From Rhodocyclaceae bacterium (lineage in GTDB: Bacteria > Pseudomonadota > Gammaproteobacteria > Burkholderiales > Rhodocyclaceae): DNA of 64,000 nt. The notes under the pieces were generated by a model, which searched no databases, was not told the DNA's origin, and was given only the letters and a program-made list of their open reading frames with translations. Positions within the stretch are counted from its first letter, which is position 1, and each line of letters begins with the position of its first letter. The position numbers and the translations under genes are program-made. Of the stretch, positions 9,276 through 18,988 are shown piece by piece. Location: assembly GCA_030824115.1 (NCBI GenBank), contig JAVBYI010000006.1:62001-126000 (forward strand), given 5' to 3'.

Positions 9276-10325
9276 ATGAAGCGCCGGATCGCAGTGATTG
9301 GCGCCGGCGTCGCCGGCGCGTCGGTTGCCCATGCGCTGGCGCAACGTGGCCATGCCGTCACCGTCTTCGAAGCGGCCGATGCACCGGCCCAAGGCGCCTC
9401 CGGCAATCATGTCGGCGTGTTCCGCCCCCTGCCCTCGCTGGACGACAGCCGGCTCTCGCGCCTGCTGCGCGCCGGCTTTCTGCGCGGCCGCCAACTGTTC
9501 GCCACGCTGCCGGATGCACGGCTGGGCTGGACCGGCGCACTGCACATCGCCCGCGATCCGAAACATGAAGCCACCCAGCAGCGGATAGCAGCGGATCAGC
9601 CCACTGACTTCTGCCGTTTCGTCACGCGCGCAGAAGCCAGCGAACTGGCCGGCTGGCCGGTCGAATTCGGCGGCTGGTGGTTTCCGCAGGCCGGCTGGAT
9701 CAACCCGCCCAGCCTCGTGCGCGCGTTGCTCGCCGGCCTCGATGTGCACTACGGGCAACGCATCGACCGCCTTGCTGATCTCGATGCAGAAGACATCGTG
9801 CTGGCCAACGGCTACGAAGCGCCGGCGCTGGTACCGGACTTCAAGCTGCCGATTCGCGCCGGACGCGGTCTGGTCAGCCATGTACCGGAAGCAGCCACGC
9901 CGCCGTTCCAGATTGTCGCCACGCGACTTGGCTATGTCACCCCGGCGGTCGACGGCATGCGCTGTGCGGGCGCTACCTCGATGCTCGACGACCTCAGTCC
10001 AGCACCGCGTCTGGACGATCACATCGAAAACCTGCAGCGCCTCGACATGCTGCTGCCCGGTTTCGGCAAGACCCTCGACCCGGCCACGCTCAATGGCCGC
10101 GTTTCCTTCCGCCCGATGTCGCCCGACCGCCTGCCGATTGTCGGGCCGCTCACGGCCAGCGAGGGCTTGTGGATCATTGATGGTTTTGGCGCACGCGGGC
10201 TGGTGTTTGCGAGCATCTGCGCCGAACTGCTGGCCTGCCAGATCAGCAATGAACCGCTACCACTGGCGGCCGATCTGGTGGCCGCCGTATCGCCGGGACG
10301 GTTCAAGGCCAAAGCCAGAGTGTAA
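9276..10325 (+). CDS. FAD-dependent oxidoreductase resembling the MnmC C-terminal (oxidase) domain
   Basis: 349-aa DAO-type flavoprotein. The Rossmann FAD motif is at the N-terminus (IAVIGAGVAGASVAHALAQR), followed by EAADAPAQGASGNHVG, which is close to the signature of the FAD domain of MnmC. MnmC makes the mnm5s2U wobble base of tRNA. Normally MnmC also carries an N-terminal MnmD methyltransferase domain; here only the oxidase half exists. The C-terminal FRPMSPDRLPIVGP is family-typical. It may act in tRNA modification alongside a separate MnmD, or on an unrelated amine. The ATG lies directly after the dispersed element. Confidence 0.75.
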   Translation: MKRRIAVIGAGVAGASVAHALAQRGHAVTVFEAADAPAQGASGNHVGVFRPLPSLDDSRLSRLLRAGFLRGRQLFATLPDARLGWTGALHIARDPKHEATQQRIAADQPTDFCRFVTRAEASELAGWPVEFGGWWFPQAGWINPPSLVRALLAGLDVHYGQRIDRLADLDAEDIVLANGYEAPALVPDFKLPIRAGRGLVSHVPEAATPPFQIVATRLGYVTPAVDGMRCAGATSMLDDLSPAPRLDDHIENLQRLDMLLPGFGKTLDPATLNGRVSFRPMSPDRLPIVGPLTASEGLWIIDGFGARGLVFASICAELLACQISNEPLPLAADLVAAVSPGRFKAKARV

Positions 10326-10402
10326 GCAACTGTTGCAAGTGTCCCCGCCGGGCAGTCGGCCGCGTTATTGGCGGTGCAGCCCCCTTTTTTCGAGAGGACA
10401 TC

Positions 10403-11104
10403 ATGAACACACAAACCACCCCGGCACCGCTTAGCCCCCGTCTGCACCCCCTGCTGGCCACGGCCGCCATTGCCGTCACCACTGTTTCGTTCGCCGGCAT
10501 CGCCGCCATGAGCGGCTGGCTGCCGATGAGCCAGGCTGCCCCGCAACCGGCGGTAAGCGCCGTCTCGCCAGCCCCGACTTTTGTTGAAACCGCGCCGGTC
10601 AGCCCGCCCAAGGTAGTTGAGAAAATTGTGATTGTGGAAAAACCGGTATACCGTTCGGCACCCAAAGTCGCCGCCAAGACACCGGCACCGCAACCAATGC
10701 CGCCGCTTGAGGCCACGACATCCGCGCCCCCGCTTGTGCTGGCTGCCAGTCCGACCCCCGCACCGATTTGCTTCAACTGCGGCACGATCGACAATGTGCG
10801 CGAGGTGATGCAGGAAGGCGAAGGCAGTGGTCTCGGTGCCGTGGTCGGCGGCGTGCTCGGTGGGCTACTCGGCAGCCAAGTCGGCGGCGGCAGTGGCAAC
10901 AAGATTGCGACCGTGCTCGGCGCCGCCGGTGGCGCCTATGCCGGCCACCAGGTCGAGAAGACGCGCAAGCAGACCGCCAACTATGAGATCAGTGTGCGCA
11001 TGGAAGACGGCTCCTTGCGCACGGTCAGTCAGGACAGTGTCCCGGCTTGGCGTATCGGCGGTCGCGTCAAGCTCGATAACGGTCGGCTGATTAGCACCAA
11101 CTGA
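10403..11104 (+). CDS. Glycine-zipper 2TM-domain protein
   Basis: 233-aa envelope protein of unknown role. An N-terminal signal or anchor segment (about 18-42) is followed by a Pro/Ala-rich linker. The glycine-zipper segment runs from about 145 to 190 (GAVVGGVLGGLLGSQVGGG, GAAGGAYAGHQVEK), as in the rickettsial 17-kDa antigen and SlyB families. A copy of the 24-bp element is read as SAVSPAPTFVE in the linker at about residues 52-60. The Shine-Dalgarno GAGAGGA is 4-5 bases before ATG. It ends at 11104, immediately next to the stop of the convergent M48-like gene. Confidence 0.8.
   Translation: MNTQTTPAPLSPRLHPLLATAAIAVTTVSFAGIAAMSGWLPMSQAAPQPAVSAVSPAPTFVETAPVSPPKVVEKIVIVEKPVYRSAPKVAAKTPAPQPMPPLEATTSAPPLVLAASPTPAPICFNCGTIDNVREVMQEGEGSGLGAVVGGVLGGLLGSQVGGGSGNKIATVLGAAGGAYAGHQVEKTRKQTANYEISVRMEDGSLRTVSQDSVPAWRIGGRVKLDNGRLISTN
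10559..10582 (-). repeat. 24-bp dispersed element, copy 2 (inside the glycine-zipper gene)
   Basis: Reads GCCGTCTCGCCAG then CCCCGACTTTT on the plus strand, with one change from consensus (C for G). Translated in-frame as AVSPAPTF. Strand '-' here means the AAAAGTCGG orientation lies on the minus strand. Confidence 0.9.
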
Positions 11105-12127
11105 TTAACGCAGTCGGGTGCGCTGCGAGGCGGCGCGCCCGACCTGTTTTTTAGGCTTCGGCTTTTGCTTTTGCTTTTTCTTTATGCTCGGCTTTGGTGG
11201 TGTGGGCGATATCGGTCGGCTTTCCGTACGAGAAATCGCCGTTGCTATTGACGCCGTGGATGGCACGACAACCGGCTCAGGCATCACGGGTGCCGCAGGT
11301 TCAGCGATTGTCGCCGGACTTTGTTCCACAGCATCAACCTGACTGGGCGGTGCAATTCCGTCGAGCCAGCGCTGCGAGTCACGCATTTCAGCCAGCCAGC
11401 CATCGCCGACATAACGGGGGGCGGCCTCACGAACCGCATGTGCCACTTCCCGTGTGCTCCAACCGGCATGCGTCAGTATCGTCAGCGCGTAGGCATCCGC
11501 CTCGCGACGCTGATCTTCCTCGTAGAAAACACGCACCACCCGCGCACCGGCAAAGGATGTTGCCGTTGAAGCCAGTGTGGAGGCGGTATAGGCGGCCTCA
11601 ACGCCCTGCAACACACCCGCCAGCGGAAACAGGAGGGCGACGGTGACCGAAACCGCCAGGCCGGTCGCCGTGTTTTCCTCGTGGTGTTTGCCGATGACAT
11701 GGCCCATTTCGCGGGCAATGACAAAGGCCAGCGCCGGGTCGGACAATTCAAGCAGGCGCAAGCCGTCGAAAACCACGATGCTGCCACTTGCACTCGACAT
11801 CGTGCCGATGTCGCGCTTGCCAGGCACATTGACAGTCATACGCGGGATACCGGTTTTCTCCTCGCTGGCCAACTGCATCGCCGCCGGCATCAGGCGCTCG
11901 GTCAGTCGTCTGACCTGGCCACGAAATTCGTCAGTGGCCGTGCAGTCCAACGGCTGACATGACGGTGCTTCCGGGACAAAGGCCAGTTTGGCCTGCATTT
12001 CCACATCGGAATAAAGCGCACCGACATCGCTGGGAACGACCAGACGCGCCCGCTTCGAATCGGCAGAAGTCGCGCAGCCGCCCAACAACAGACAGGTACA
12101 GACAGTGAGCGCGACGGCGGACTTCAA
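11105..12127 (-). CDS. M48-family metalloprotease-like lipoprotein with altered zinc motif
   Basis: 340-aa predicted lipoprotein (lipobox LLGGC near residue 18). The M48 (BepA/LoiP-type) domain spans about 75-240. Where the family has HExxH this protein has REMGH ([14 protein letters not shown]), so the first zinc-binding His is an Arg codon (CGC). The downstream Glu ligand region ([12 protein letters not shown]) is kept. The second half is proline-rich and ends in a very basic tail ([13 protein letters not shown]). It may be a catalytically dead scaffold or an altered enzyme. The start is TTG at 12127, overlapping the gltX stop, with AGG 7 bases upstream; the signal peptide supports this start. 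Confidence 0.8.
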   Translation of the reverse strand: MKSAVALTVCTCLLLGGCATSADSKRARLVVPSDVGALYSDVEMQAKLAFVPEAPSCQPLDCTATDEFRGQVRRLTERLMPAAMQLASEEKTGIPRMTVNVPGKRDIGTMSSASGSIVVFDGLRLLELSDPALAFVIAREMGHVIGKHHEENTATGLAVSVTVALLFPLAGVLQGVEAAYTASTLASTATSFAGARVVRVFYEEDQRREADAYALTILTHAGWSTREVAHAVREAAPRYVGDGWLAEMRDSQRWLDGIAPPSQVDAVEQSPATIAEPAAPVMPEPVVVPSTASIATAISRTESRPISPTPPKPSIKKKQKQKPKPKKQVGRAASQRTRLR

Positions 12128-13533
12128 AACGCCTGATCGAGACGCCGCAAGACTTCGTCGCGGCCCAGCACTGCCAGCACGCGGTCGATGGCAGGGCTTT
12201 GCGGCTGGCCGAGCAGAACGACACGCAACGGGATGGCCACTTGTGGCATCTTCAGACCAGTGGCCGCCAGGGTTTCCTTGAGGGTCTTGCCGAGCACCTC
12301 GGGTGAAAAGTCGGCGCTGGCCTTTTTTTCCAATAAGCGGCCCTTGAGATCGGCCAATGCTGCTTTCGCCACATCGGTCAAATGCTGCGCCTTGAGTTCT
12401 TCTGATGCATGCGGCGCCACATAGAAGGCATGGGCGCTGTCGGCCAGTTCGTTAAGGTTGCTGACACGATCCTTGTAAAGTGCGGCAATCTCGGCAGGAT
12501 CGGGGCTGGCGGTGTTCTCGACGCCCTCGCGGGCGAGGCGCCGGTGAATCTCCTGCCCCAGGCGCGCATCATCGGCCAGCTTGATGTAATGCGCATTGAG
12601 CCAGTTGAGCTTCTCGGTGTTGAACTGTGCAGCGGAGCTGGTGATGTGATCGAGATCGAACCACTCGACGAACTGCGTCATCGAGAAGATTTCTTCGTCG
12701 CCGTGCGACCAGCCGAGACGCCCCAGATAGTTGAGCACCGCCTCGGGCAGGTAGCCATCGTCGTCGTACTGCATCACGCTGACGGCGCCGTGGCGCTTGG
12801 AGAGCTTGGTGCCGTCGTCGCCGAGAATCATCGACAGGTGGCCGTAACGTGGCACTGGCGCACCGAGCGCTTCAAGCAGGTTGATCTGGCGCGGCGTGTT
12901 GTTCACGTGATCGTCACCGCGAATGACATGGGTGATGCCCATATCGTGGTCATCCACCACGACGCAGAAGTTGTAGGTCGGCGTGCCGTCGGCACGCGCG
13001 ATGATGAAATCGTCGAGTTCGGCGTTGGCGATCTCGATGCGGCCCTTGACCTGATCGTCCCAGGCGACCACGCCTGCGGTCGGATTCCTGAAACGCACCA
13101 CGGGATGAATCCCGGACGGGGGTGTTGGCAGGGTCTTGCCCAACTCGGGGCGCCAACGGCCGTCATAGCGCGGTTTTTCCTTCTGCGCTTCCTGTTCGGC
13201 GCGCAAGGCGTCGAGTTCTTCCTTCGAGGTGTAGCAATGGTAGGCGGTGCCGGCGGCGAGCATCTGGCCGATTACTTCCTTGTAGCGCATCATGCGCTGC
13301 ATCTGATAGTAGGGGCCTTCGTCGTGCTGCAGGCCGAGCCACTGCATGCCGTCGAGAATTGCCTGCACCGCTTCCGGCGTCGAGCGCGCCACGTCGGTAT
13401 CCTCGATGCGCAGCACGAAGGTGCCGCCATGGCGCCGGGCATAGGCCCAGGCAAACAGGGCGGTACGCGCGCCACCGATGTGAAGATAGCCGGTCGGGCT
13501 GGGTGCAAAGCGGGTCTTGACGAGACGATTCAT
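12124..13533 (-). CDS. gltX: Glutamyl-tRNA synthetase
   Basis: Class I synthetase of 469 aa, normal length. The HIGH motif is [13 protein letters not shown] at about residues 9-21, and the KMSKS-equivalent is KLSKR near residue 240. The anticodon-binding helical domain is C-terminal. Near residue 405 the text [14 protein letters not shown] contains a 16-bp half copy of the dispersed element. The M48-like gene overlaps its stop codon and is probably co-transcribed. Confidence 0.97.
   Translation of the reverse strand: MNRLVKTRFAPSPTGYLHIGGARTALFAWAYARRHGGTFVLRIEDTDVARSTPEAVQAILDGMQWLGLQHDEGPYYQMQRMMRYKEVIGQMLAAGTAYHCYTSKEELDALRAEQEAQKEKPRYDGRWRPELGKTLPTPPSGIHPVVRFRNPTAGVVAWDDQVKGRIEIANAELDDFIIARADGTPTYNFCVVVDDHDMGITHVIRGDDHVNNTPRQINLLEALGAPVPRYGHLSMILGDDGTKLSKRHGAVSVMQYDDDGYLPEAVLNYLGRLGWSHGDEEIFSMTQFVEWFDLDHITSSAAQFNTEKLNWLNAHYIKLADDARLGQEIHRRLAREGVENTASPDPAEIAALYKDRVSNLNELADSAHAFYVAPHASEELKAQHLTDVAKAALADLKGRLLEKKASADFSPEVLGKTLKETLAATGLKMPQVAIPLRVVLLGQPQSPAIDRVLAVLGRDEVLRRLDQAF
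12306..12321 (+). repeat. Half copy of the dispersed element (inside gltX)
   Basis: AAAAGTCGGCGCTGGC matches the first 16 bases of the element exactly; the remaining 8 bases are replaced by a T-rich run. On the gene strand it encodes ASADF. Confidence 0.6.
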
Positions 13534-13576
13534 GGCAGACGTAACGGGAAAGGGAAGCGTATTTTAAAGCGACGCT

Positions 13577-16500
13577 TCATGAAAGCGCCGCATCTTCAAA
13601 ACGCTTGAGTGCCGTTGCGAAATCGTAACGCTCGATGGCCTTGTGAATTTTTGGCGCCAGCGTCCCGAACAGTTCGGTCAAGCGCGCTTTCTGCTCCTGC
13701 CAGAGCGTGCTGGCACGCAGATCGTCGCCCTCAAGATAGGCTTTCAGTTGATTCAGCAGCACCCGGTCGGCCGCATCGAGTGCAGGAACATTGGCCGCCT
13801 GATCCTCCATCCTGCTTGTCGGTTGGAAGTGGGCACGCAAAGCATCCAGCAAACTCTCCAGCACAGGCGTCATCGCAACGATTTCAGCCTCGATCGTGAC
13901 GGCGTCAGCCCGAGACTTGATGGCCGTTTCCAGCGCCAGCGCAGCCGCCCGCAAGGGTTCGGCACCCAAGGTTGCGGCTGTCCCCTTGAGCGAATGCGCG
14001 AGGCGCCGCGCCTCATCCAGATTGCCGTCGGCCAGTGCGGTGCGAATACGCGCCGGATCATCCGCATGATGCTCGATGAACATGACCAACACACGCCGAT
14101 AACTGGTCACCCGACCACCGACACTGGTCAGCCCGGCAACGGTATCCAGGCCCGGAAAATTCGGCAATGCGTCTTGCGCCGGCACAACAGGAACCGGTAC
14201 GGGAAGAGTGGTTACGGCCCGCGTTCCCTGTGCCTCATCAAGTACCGGCAGCCAGTGCTGCAGGACTGCATAGAAGCGTTCCGGGGTCACCGGCTTGCCA
14301 AGGTGGTCATTCATGCCGGCATCGAGACAGCGCTGACGATCCTCGGCAAACACATTGGCGGTCATGGCGATGATGGGCACCTGCGCGACAGTCGGCGCGC
14401 CTTGCAGGCTACGAATGGCGAGGGTTGCCTCGATGCCATCCATCACCGGCATTTGCATGTCCATCAGGATCAGGTCATACGCCTGCGCCTTGGCATACTC
14501 AAGTGCAACCTGACCATTCGGGGCCACATCGGCAGCCAGTCCGACCGCCTCAAGCAGATCGAGTGCCACCTCCTGATTGACCGGATTGTCCTCCACCATC
14601 AGGATGCGGGCGCCCAACCGATCGGCCAGCGCAGCGACGGTCATTGCGGTTTGCGTGTCAGCCAGGTTCGAAGCCGCGCTGGCGTCTGCTTCCATTTCGT
14701 CCGGCAGTGAAGGATCAAACCAGCCCCGCAGCACATCCTGCCCTTGCGACAGCCTGACCGGTTTGAATGGCGCCTCGAACCAGAAGGTACTGCCCTGACC
14801 CGGCGTGCTCTCCACGCCACAATGCCCCCCCATCAGGTCGGCAATACGCTTGACAATGGCCAGCCCCAATCCCGTGCCGCCATAGCGCCGTGTGGTCGAG
14901 CTATCGGCCTGCTCAAAAGGCTGGAACAGGCGCGCAACCGCATTCTGGTCCAAGCCGATACCGGTATCGCGCACGGCAAAGCGCAGCCAGAGCCGTTCGT
15001 CTGTCGCTACCGACATGCGCGCGACCGACAAGGTCACACTGCCCGCCTCGGTGAATTTGACCGCATTGCTGGCAAAGTTCATCAGCACTTGCCCCAAGCG
15101 TAACGGGTCGCCATGCAGGAGCGCAGGCAGTTGCGGATCAACCTCGACCTGCCAGCGCACGTCCTTGTCCATGGCGCGATCGCGCATCAGATTGCCCACA
15201 TCGTTGATGACCTTGGACAGCCCGAAGTCGGTCGCCTCCAGGTTCATGCGTCCAGCCTCGATCTTGGAGAGATCGAGAATGTCATTGATGATGCCAAGCA
15301 GGTTCTGCGCTGCATCGCTGACGCGCGACAGGCGCATCTGCTGGCGGGGTTCGGTAATATCGTGCGCCAGCAAATGGGTCATGCCGATGATCGCATTCAT
15401 TGGCGTGCGAATCTCGTGGCTCATGTTGGCGAGGAAGGTGCTCTTTGCCAGACTCGCCGCCTCGGCAGCCGTCTTGGCGGCCTCAAGCTCGACGGTGCGT
15501 TCGGTAACAAGTTGTTCGAGTTGATGACGATACTGGTCAAGCTCCTGGCCAATGCGCTTGCGCTCGGTGATGTTCTCCATGATCGAAAGGAAGTGCGTCA
15601 CCGTGCCATCGTCCTGGCGCACCGGCGCAATCTGCGCCCAGGCAATGTAGTCGCTGCCATCGGCACAGCGATTGATGAATTCGCCTTGCCAGGTATGGCC
15701 GCTACGCAGGGTTTTCCAGATACCGATCGGCTTTTCGTCCGCTACCGTCGCACCCAGTATCGAGACGGGTTGGCCGATGATTTCCGTCTCTTTAAAACCC
15801 GTATGTTCAAAGAGATTGCGGCTGACCCATTCAATCGTGCCCATGGCATTGGTCAGCACCACCATCGCCGGACTTTGATCGACCGCCAGCGACAGGATGC
15901 GCATGCGCTCCTCGGAACGCTTCAGTGCCGCACGCGCCTGGTGGTTCTCGATGACGCCCGTCAGACGTTCGGCGATGGTATGCAGCAATTCATGTTCTTC
16001 GGGGAAGAACGGATCGGCATGCGGTGTGCGCAAGCTCGGTGGCGCACTGCGATAGGCGATGATGATGCGATCGGAATGCGCCGGCGTGCCATCGAAATCA
16101 ACCGTGATCTGCCAGGGCGTTTCGTAAAAGTCGGCGCTGGCAAGACGGCGTCCCTCCACCTCGATGCAAGCTGCGGCCAGTTCCGGGTGCTGCATGGCTG
16201 CGGGGAGACGATCGACGACCGCCTGCAGCATGTCATCCAGCGCCAGCGTCGTATTTTCGGTCAGCTGGAACACCGCATAGAGGCAGGCCAGCTCCTTCAT
16301 GCGCTCGCGCAGGGCATACTGGTCGGCACGCACCCGGCTGACATCGTGCGCCACGCCCAGCACACCAATCAGCCGACCATTTGTGGCCACCATCGGTGTC
16401 TTGATCGTCTCGAACAGCCCGCGATAACCGTCGGCGGCAAATGTCAGCCATTCCTCGTTGCTGCGCGAACCGCCCTGCGCCACCGCCGCACGGTCATTGG

Positions 16501-17770
16501 CACGGAAGAAGTCCGCCAGTTCCCGATCGACAAAATCATAGTCGGTCTTGCCAATGATGTCGGCTTCCTTGGCACCATACAAACGCTCAAAAACCGGGTT
16601 GCACGCGAGGTAGACACCCTCCGGATCTTTCAGCCAGACCAGATCGGGGAGCGTTTCGATCAGGGTCCGCAAACGCCCGCGCTCCTCGTTAAGGTTATGC
16701 GTCGCCTCACGGTCACGCCGACGCGCATCACGCAAGCGCAAGGTGGAGATAATCAAGCCAATCAACAACAGCAAACCGAGTCCGATACTGACGGAAAGCG
16801 CGGCCATGGGCAGGGGATGATCGCGCCACAAGCCGCTCCAGGTCAGGGCCGGCGCATGAAAAGGCTTGAGGCGCAGTTCGCGCATCATCGTCTCGACCGG
16901 CGCGTAATCCGCTGGCACATTGAAGCCATGGATACGTATCGCACGGGCCACGGACTGCCCCGGTTCGATCACCAACAAGGCCGCTGCCACCCGACGCGCC
17001 ACGGCAGACTCGACATGAGGCAAGGCCACAAAGGGCCACTCGGGATACAACTGCGTCGACAGCGCATGAGAAAACCCCGGCTCGGTGCGGCGGTTGATGA
17101 CGCGCAAGGTATCGGCTGCCAGCTTGCCCTCCTGCATCATGCTTTCCATCACGCCCGCACGCACGAAGCCCACTTCGGCCTTGCCGGCAACAACAGCTTC
17201 AATGACACGATCCTGAGGCATGCCGGTTTCAATCAGTTTGCTGGCATCAAGACGGACCCCGGCGCGACTAAGCTCATACTGCTGGGCAGCATTGCCGCCC
17301 AGCACCTTGTTGGGGTCGGCCATGGCGACGCGCTTGCCGGACAAGTCCTGCAACGTCTGGATATCGCGCCGATCCTGGCGCGTGATGATGACCCCACCAA
17401 CCGATTGCACCGGCCGCCCGCTCGAATCCAGATCAACCAGCGTGGCCAGCGCACCCGACAAACCATAGTCCTGCTTGATCTCGACGTAGTGGCGCGGATT
17501 GGTAAAGACCAAGTCGAGTACCCCCTGACGCAAGGCAGCCTCGATTTCATTCGGGTCGAGTGCGAGAATCTTAACCTTGCGGCCAGCGAGTTGCTGACTC
17601 AGGTAATCCGCCAGTGGCTGCCAGCGCGTCAGTGTGGCCTCTTTGGATCGAAAAGCGAACACACCGAGGGTCAGCGGCGCATCGGCGCGGACGGGCCAGG
17701 TCGACAGCAACAGCCACCAGCCGCATAGCAGCCAGACTAACGCTGCCGGTCGACGCAAGAACAGACTCAT
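13577..17770 (-). CDS. Hybrid sensor histidine kinase with PhnD-like periplasmic domain (PAS, HisKA, HATPase, REC, Hpt)
   Basis: 1397-aa inner-membrane sensor. The signal sequence and a PhnD/phosphonate-type periplasmic binding domain (about 30-280, starting LTLGVFAFRSKEATL) are followed by one membrane helix (about 322-345). Then come a PAS domain (about 370-490), a GAF-like region (about 500-620) carrying the dispersed element as RRLASADF near 540-548, and a second PAS (about 640-755). The HisKA phospho-acceptor is in SHEIRTPMN (near His 783). HATPase, a REC domain (phospho-Asp in DLILMDMQMP near 1105) and an Hpt domain (AHSLKGTAATLG near 1258) follow. All phosphorelay residues appear present. 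The HD-GYP regulator 24 bases upstream on the same strand is the likely partner. Confidence 0.94.
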   Translation of the reverse strand: MSLFLRRPAALVWLLCGWWLLLSTWPVRADAPLTLGVFAFRSKEATLTRWQPLADYLSQQLAGRKVKILALDPNEIEAALRQGVLDLVFTNPRHYVEIKQDYGLSGALATLVDLDSSGRPVQSVGGVIITRQDRRDIQTLQDLSGKRVAMADPNKVLGGNAAQQYELSRAGVRLDASKLIETGMPQDRVIEAVVAGKAEVGFVRAGVMESMMQEGKLAADTLRVINRRTEPGFSHALSTQLYPEWPFVALPHVESAVARRVAAALLVIEPGQSVARAIRIHGFNVPADYAPVETMMRELRLKPFHAPALTWSGLWRDHPLPMAALSVSIGLGLLLLIGLIISTLRLRDARRRDREATHNLNEERGRLRTLIETLPDLVWLKDPEGVYLACNPVFERLYGAKEADIIGKTDYDFVDRELADFFRANDRAAVAQGGSRSNEEWLTFAADGYRGLFETIKTPMVATNGRLIGVLGVAHDVSRVRADQYALRERMKELACLYAVFQLTENTTLALDDMLQAVVDRLPAAMQHPELAAACIEVEGRRLASADFYETPWQITVDFDGTPAHSDRIIIAYRSAPPSLRTPHADPFFPEEHELLHTIAERLTGVIENHQARAALKRSEERMRILSLAVDQSPAMVVLTNAMGTIEWVSRNLFEHTGFKETEIIGQPVSILGATVADEKPIGIWKTLRSGHTWQGEFINRCADGSDYIAWAQIAPVRQDDGTVTHFLSIMENITERKRIGQELDQYRHQLEQLVTERTVELEAAKTAAEAASLAKSTFLANMSHEIRTPMNAIIGMTHLLAHDITEPRQQMRLSRVSDAAQNLLGIINDILDLSKIEAGRMNLEATDFGLSKVINDVGNLMRDRAMDKDVRWQVEVDPQLPALLHGDPLRLGQVLMNFASNAVKFTEAGSVTLSVARMSVATDERLWLRFAVRDTGIGLDQNAVARLFQPFEQADSSTTRRYGGTGLGLAIVKRIADLMGGHCGVESTPGQGSTFWFEAPFKPVRLSQGQDVLRGWFDPSLPDEMEADASAASNLADTQTAMTVAALADRLGARILMVEDNPVNQEVALDLLEAVGLAADVAPNGQVALEYAKAQAYDLILMDMQMPVMDGIEATLAIRSLQGAPTVAQVPIIAMTANVFAEDRQRCLDAGMNDHLGKPVTPERFYAVLQHWLPVLDEAQGTRAVTTLPVPVPVVPAQDALPNFPGLDTVAGLTSVGGRVTSYRRVLVMFIEHHADDPARIRTALADGNLDEARRLAHSLKGTAATLGAEPLRAAALALETAIKSRADAVTIEAEIVAMTPVLESLLDALRAHFQPTSRMEDQAANVPALDAADRVLLNQLKAYLEGDDLRASTLWQEQKARLTELFGTLAPKIHKAIERYDFATALKRFEDAALS
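16126..16149 (+). repeat. 24-bp dispersed element, copy 3 (inside the hybrid kinase gene)
   Basis: Full-length copy with AAGAC in the variable part. The gene on the opposite strand reads it as RLASADF. Confidence 0.93.
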
Positions 17771-17794
17771 GGACCTGCGGTGATTACAGTGCAG

Positions 17795-18895
17795 TCAATC
17801 GTCTGCATACCGATGCGCAATTTCGACGAACTGATCGAAACAGGCATCGAACGCATCGACAATGGCGGGATCGAAGTGCTTGCCTCTGCCTTCGCGCACA
17901 ATCGTCGCTGCCTTGTCGATCGGGAAGGCCGGCTTGTAGACGCGCCGGGTAATCAGGGCATCAAATACATCCGCCACGGCCATCAGGCGCGCCGACATTG
18001 GAATGGCCGTCTTGCTGAGGCCCTCGGGATAACCGCTGCCATCCCATTTTTCGTGATGCGAGTAGGCGATATCCATGGCGATGTGCAGAAAAGCCAGCGG
18101 CGCATGATCCTCTTCGCCTTCCAGCGCAGACTCAATCGCCTCGGCACCGAGACGGGCATGCGTCTGCATGATGCGCCATTCGTCGGCATCAAGCGGGCCC
18201 GGCTTCAACAGGATGTGATCGGGAATGCCGACCTTGCCAATGTCATGCAATGGCGCCGCCTTGACGATCAGTTCGATAATGCCATCGGCACGCAGCGGGG
18301 CAAAGTCGGGATGTCCGACAAGATGCCGGGCCAACAAGTCGACATAAGACTGGGTGCGGCGAATATGGTTGCCAGTATCGTTGTCGCGCGTTTCTGCCAA
18401 GCCTGCCAGAGCACGCAAAGAGACATCCTGAATCTGCTGGTTTTCGCGCATGCGCCGCTGTACCTCAACCTCAAGATTGAGGTTGCGCTCGGCCATCGCA
18501 TCGCGCACTGACTTCAGCTCCAAGTGGGTACGTACCCGGGCCAGCACGATGGGGGGGCGAATCGGCTTATGGATGTAATCGACGGCGCCCAGCGTCAGTC
18601 CGGTTTCTTCGTCGGCATCGGAGTCCATCGCCGTCACGAAGATTACGGGGATATCGCGCAGGCGCTTGTCTTCCTTGAGACGCCGAACAACTTCATAACC
18701 ATCCATGTCGGGCATCATCACATCGAGCAGAATCAGGTCCGGTCGCGGATCACTGGTGGCAACCTCCAGCGCACGCCGGCCATTGTTGGCGACGCGCACA
18801 TGAAACTCGGACTGCAGAGACTCACCGAGAACTGCCAGATTCTCGGGCATGTCATCGACGATCAACACGACGGATTTGTCGCGGGCGCTTGGCAT
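17795..18895 (-). CDS. Response regulator with REC and HD-GYP domains
   Basis: 366-aa predicted cyclic-di-GMP phosphodiesterase. The REC domain (about 8-125) has VDD near residue 14, the phospho-Asp in LILLDVMMPDMDG and the Lys in YIHKP. A coiled linker leads to the HD-GYP domain (about 165-345), with HDIGKVGIPD, the second metal motif SHHEKWDGSGYPEGL and the following DVFDAL. The metal and GYP residues look intact, so it is probably active. It lies upstream of the hybrid kinase in the same transcription unit, with 24 bases between them, suggesting that the kinase's phosphorelay controls cyclic-di-GMP breakdown. Confidence 0.93.
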   Translation of the reverse strand: MPSARDKSVVLIVDDMPENLAVLGESLQSEFHVRVANNGRRALEVATSDPRPDLILLDVMMPDMDGYEVVRRLKEDKRLRDIPVIFVTAMDSDADEETGLTLGAVDYIHKPIRPPIVLARVRTHLELKSVRDAMAERNLNLEVEVQRRMRENQQIQDVSLRALAGLAETRDNDTGNHIRRTQSYVDLLARHLVGHPDFAPLRADGIIELIVKAAPLHDIGKVGIPDHILLKPGPLDADEWRIMQTHARLGAEAIESALEGEEDHAPLAFLHIAMDIAYSHHEKWDGSGYPEGLSKTAIPMSARLMAVADVFDALITRRVYKPAFPIDKAATIVREGRGKHFDPAIVDAFDACFDQFVEIAHRYADD

Positions 18896-18988
18896 CGGGA
18901 TGGGGTCAGGATTCTGGGAACGTGGAATTGTATGCCGGAATCAGGGCATCGATGCGCAATCCACCCGATGATCGGCGAAAATGCGCGG

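Noticed and set aside
13550-13577. Hairpin AAGCGT/ACGCTT between gltX and the hybrid kinase
   Set aside because: Six pairs, an 11-base loop and no T run; not a convincing terminator.
15113-17728. An 871-codon open frame on the plus strand opposite the hybrid kinase
   Set aside because: Antisense shadow typical of GC-rich genes. The minus-strand reading shows PhnD, PAS, HisKA, REC and Hpt signatures, while the plus reading has no recognisable domain.
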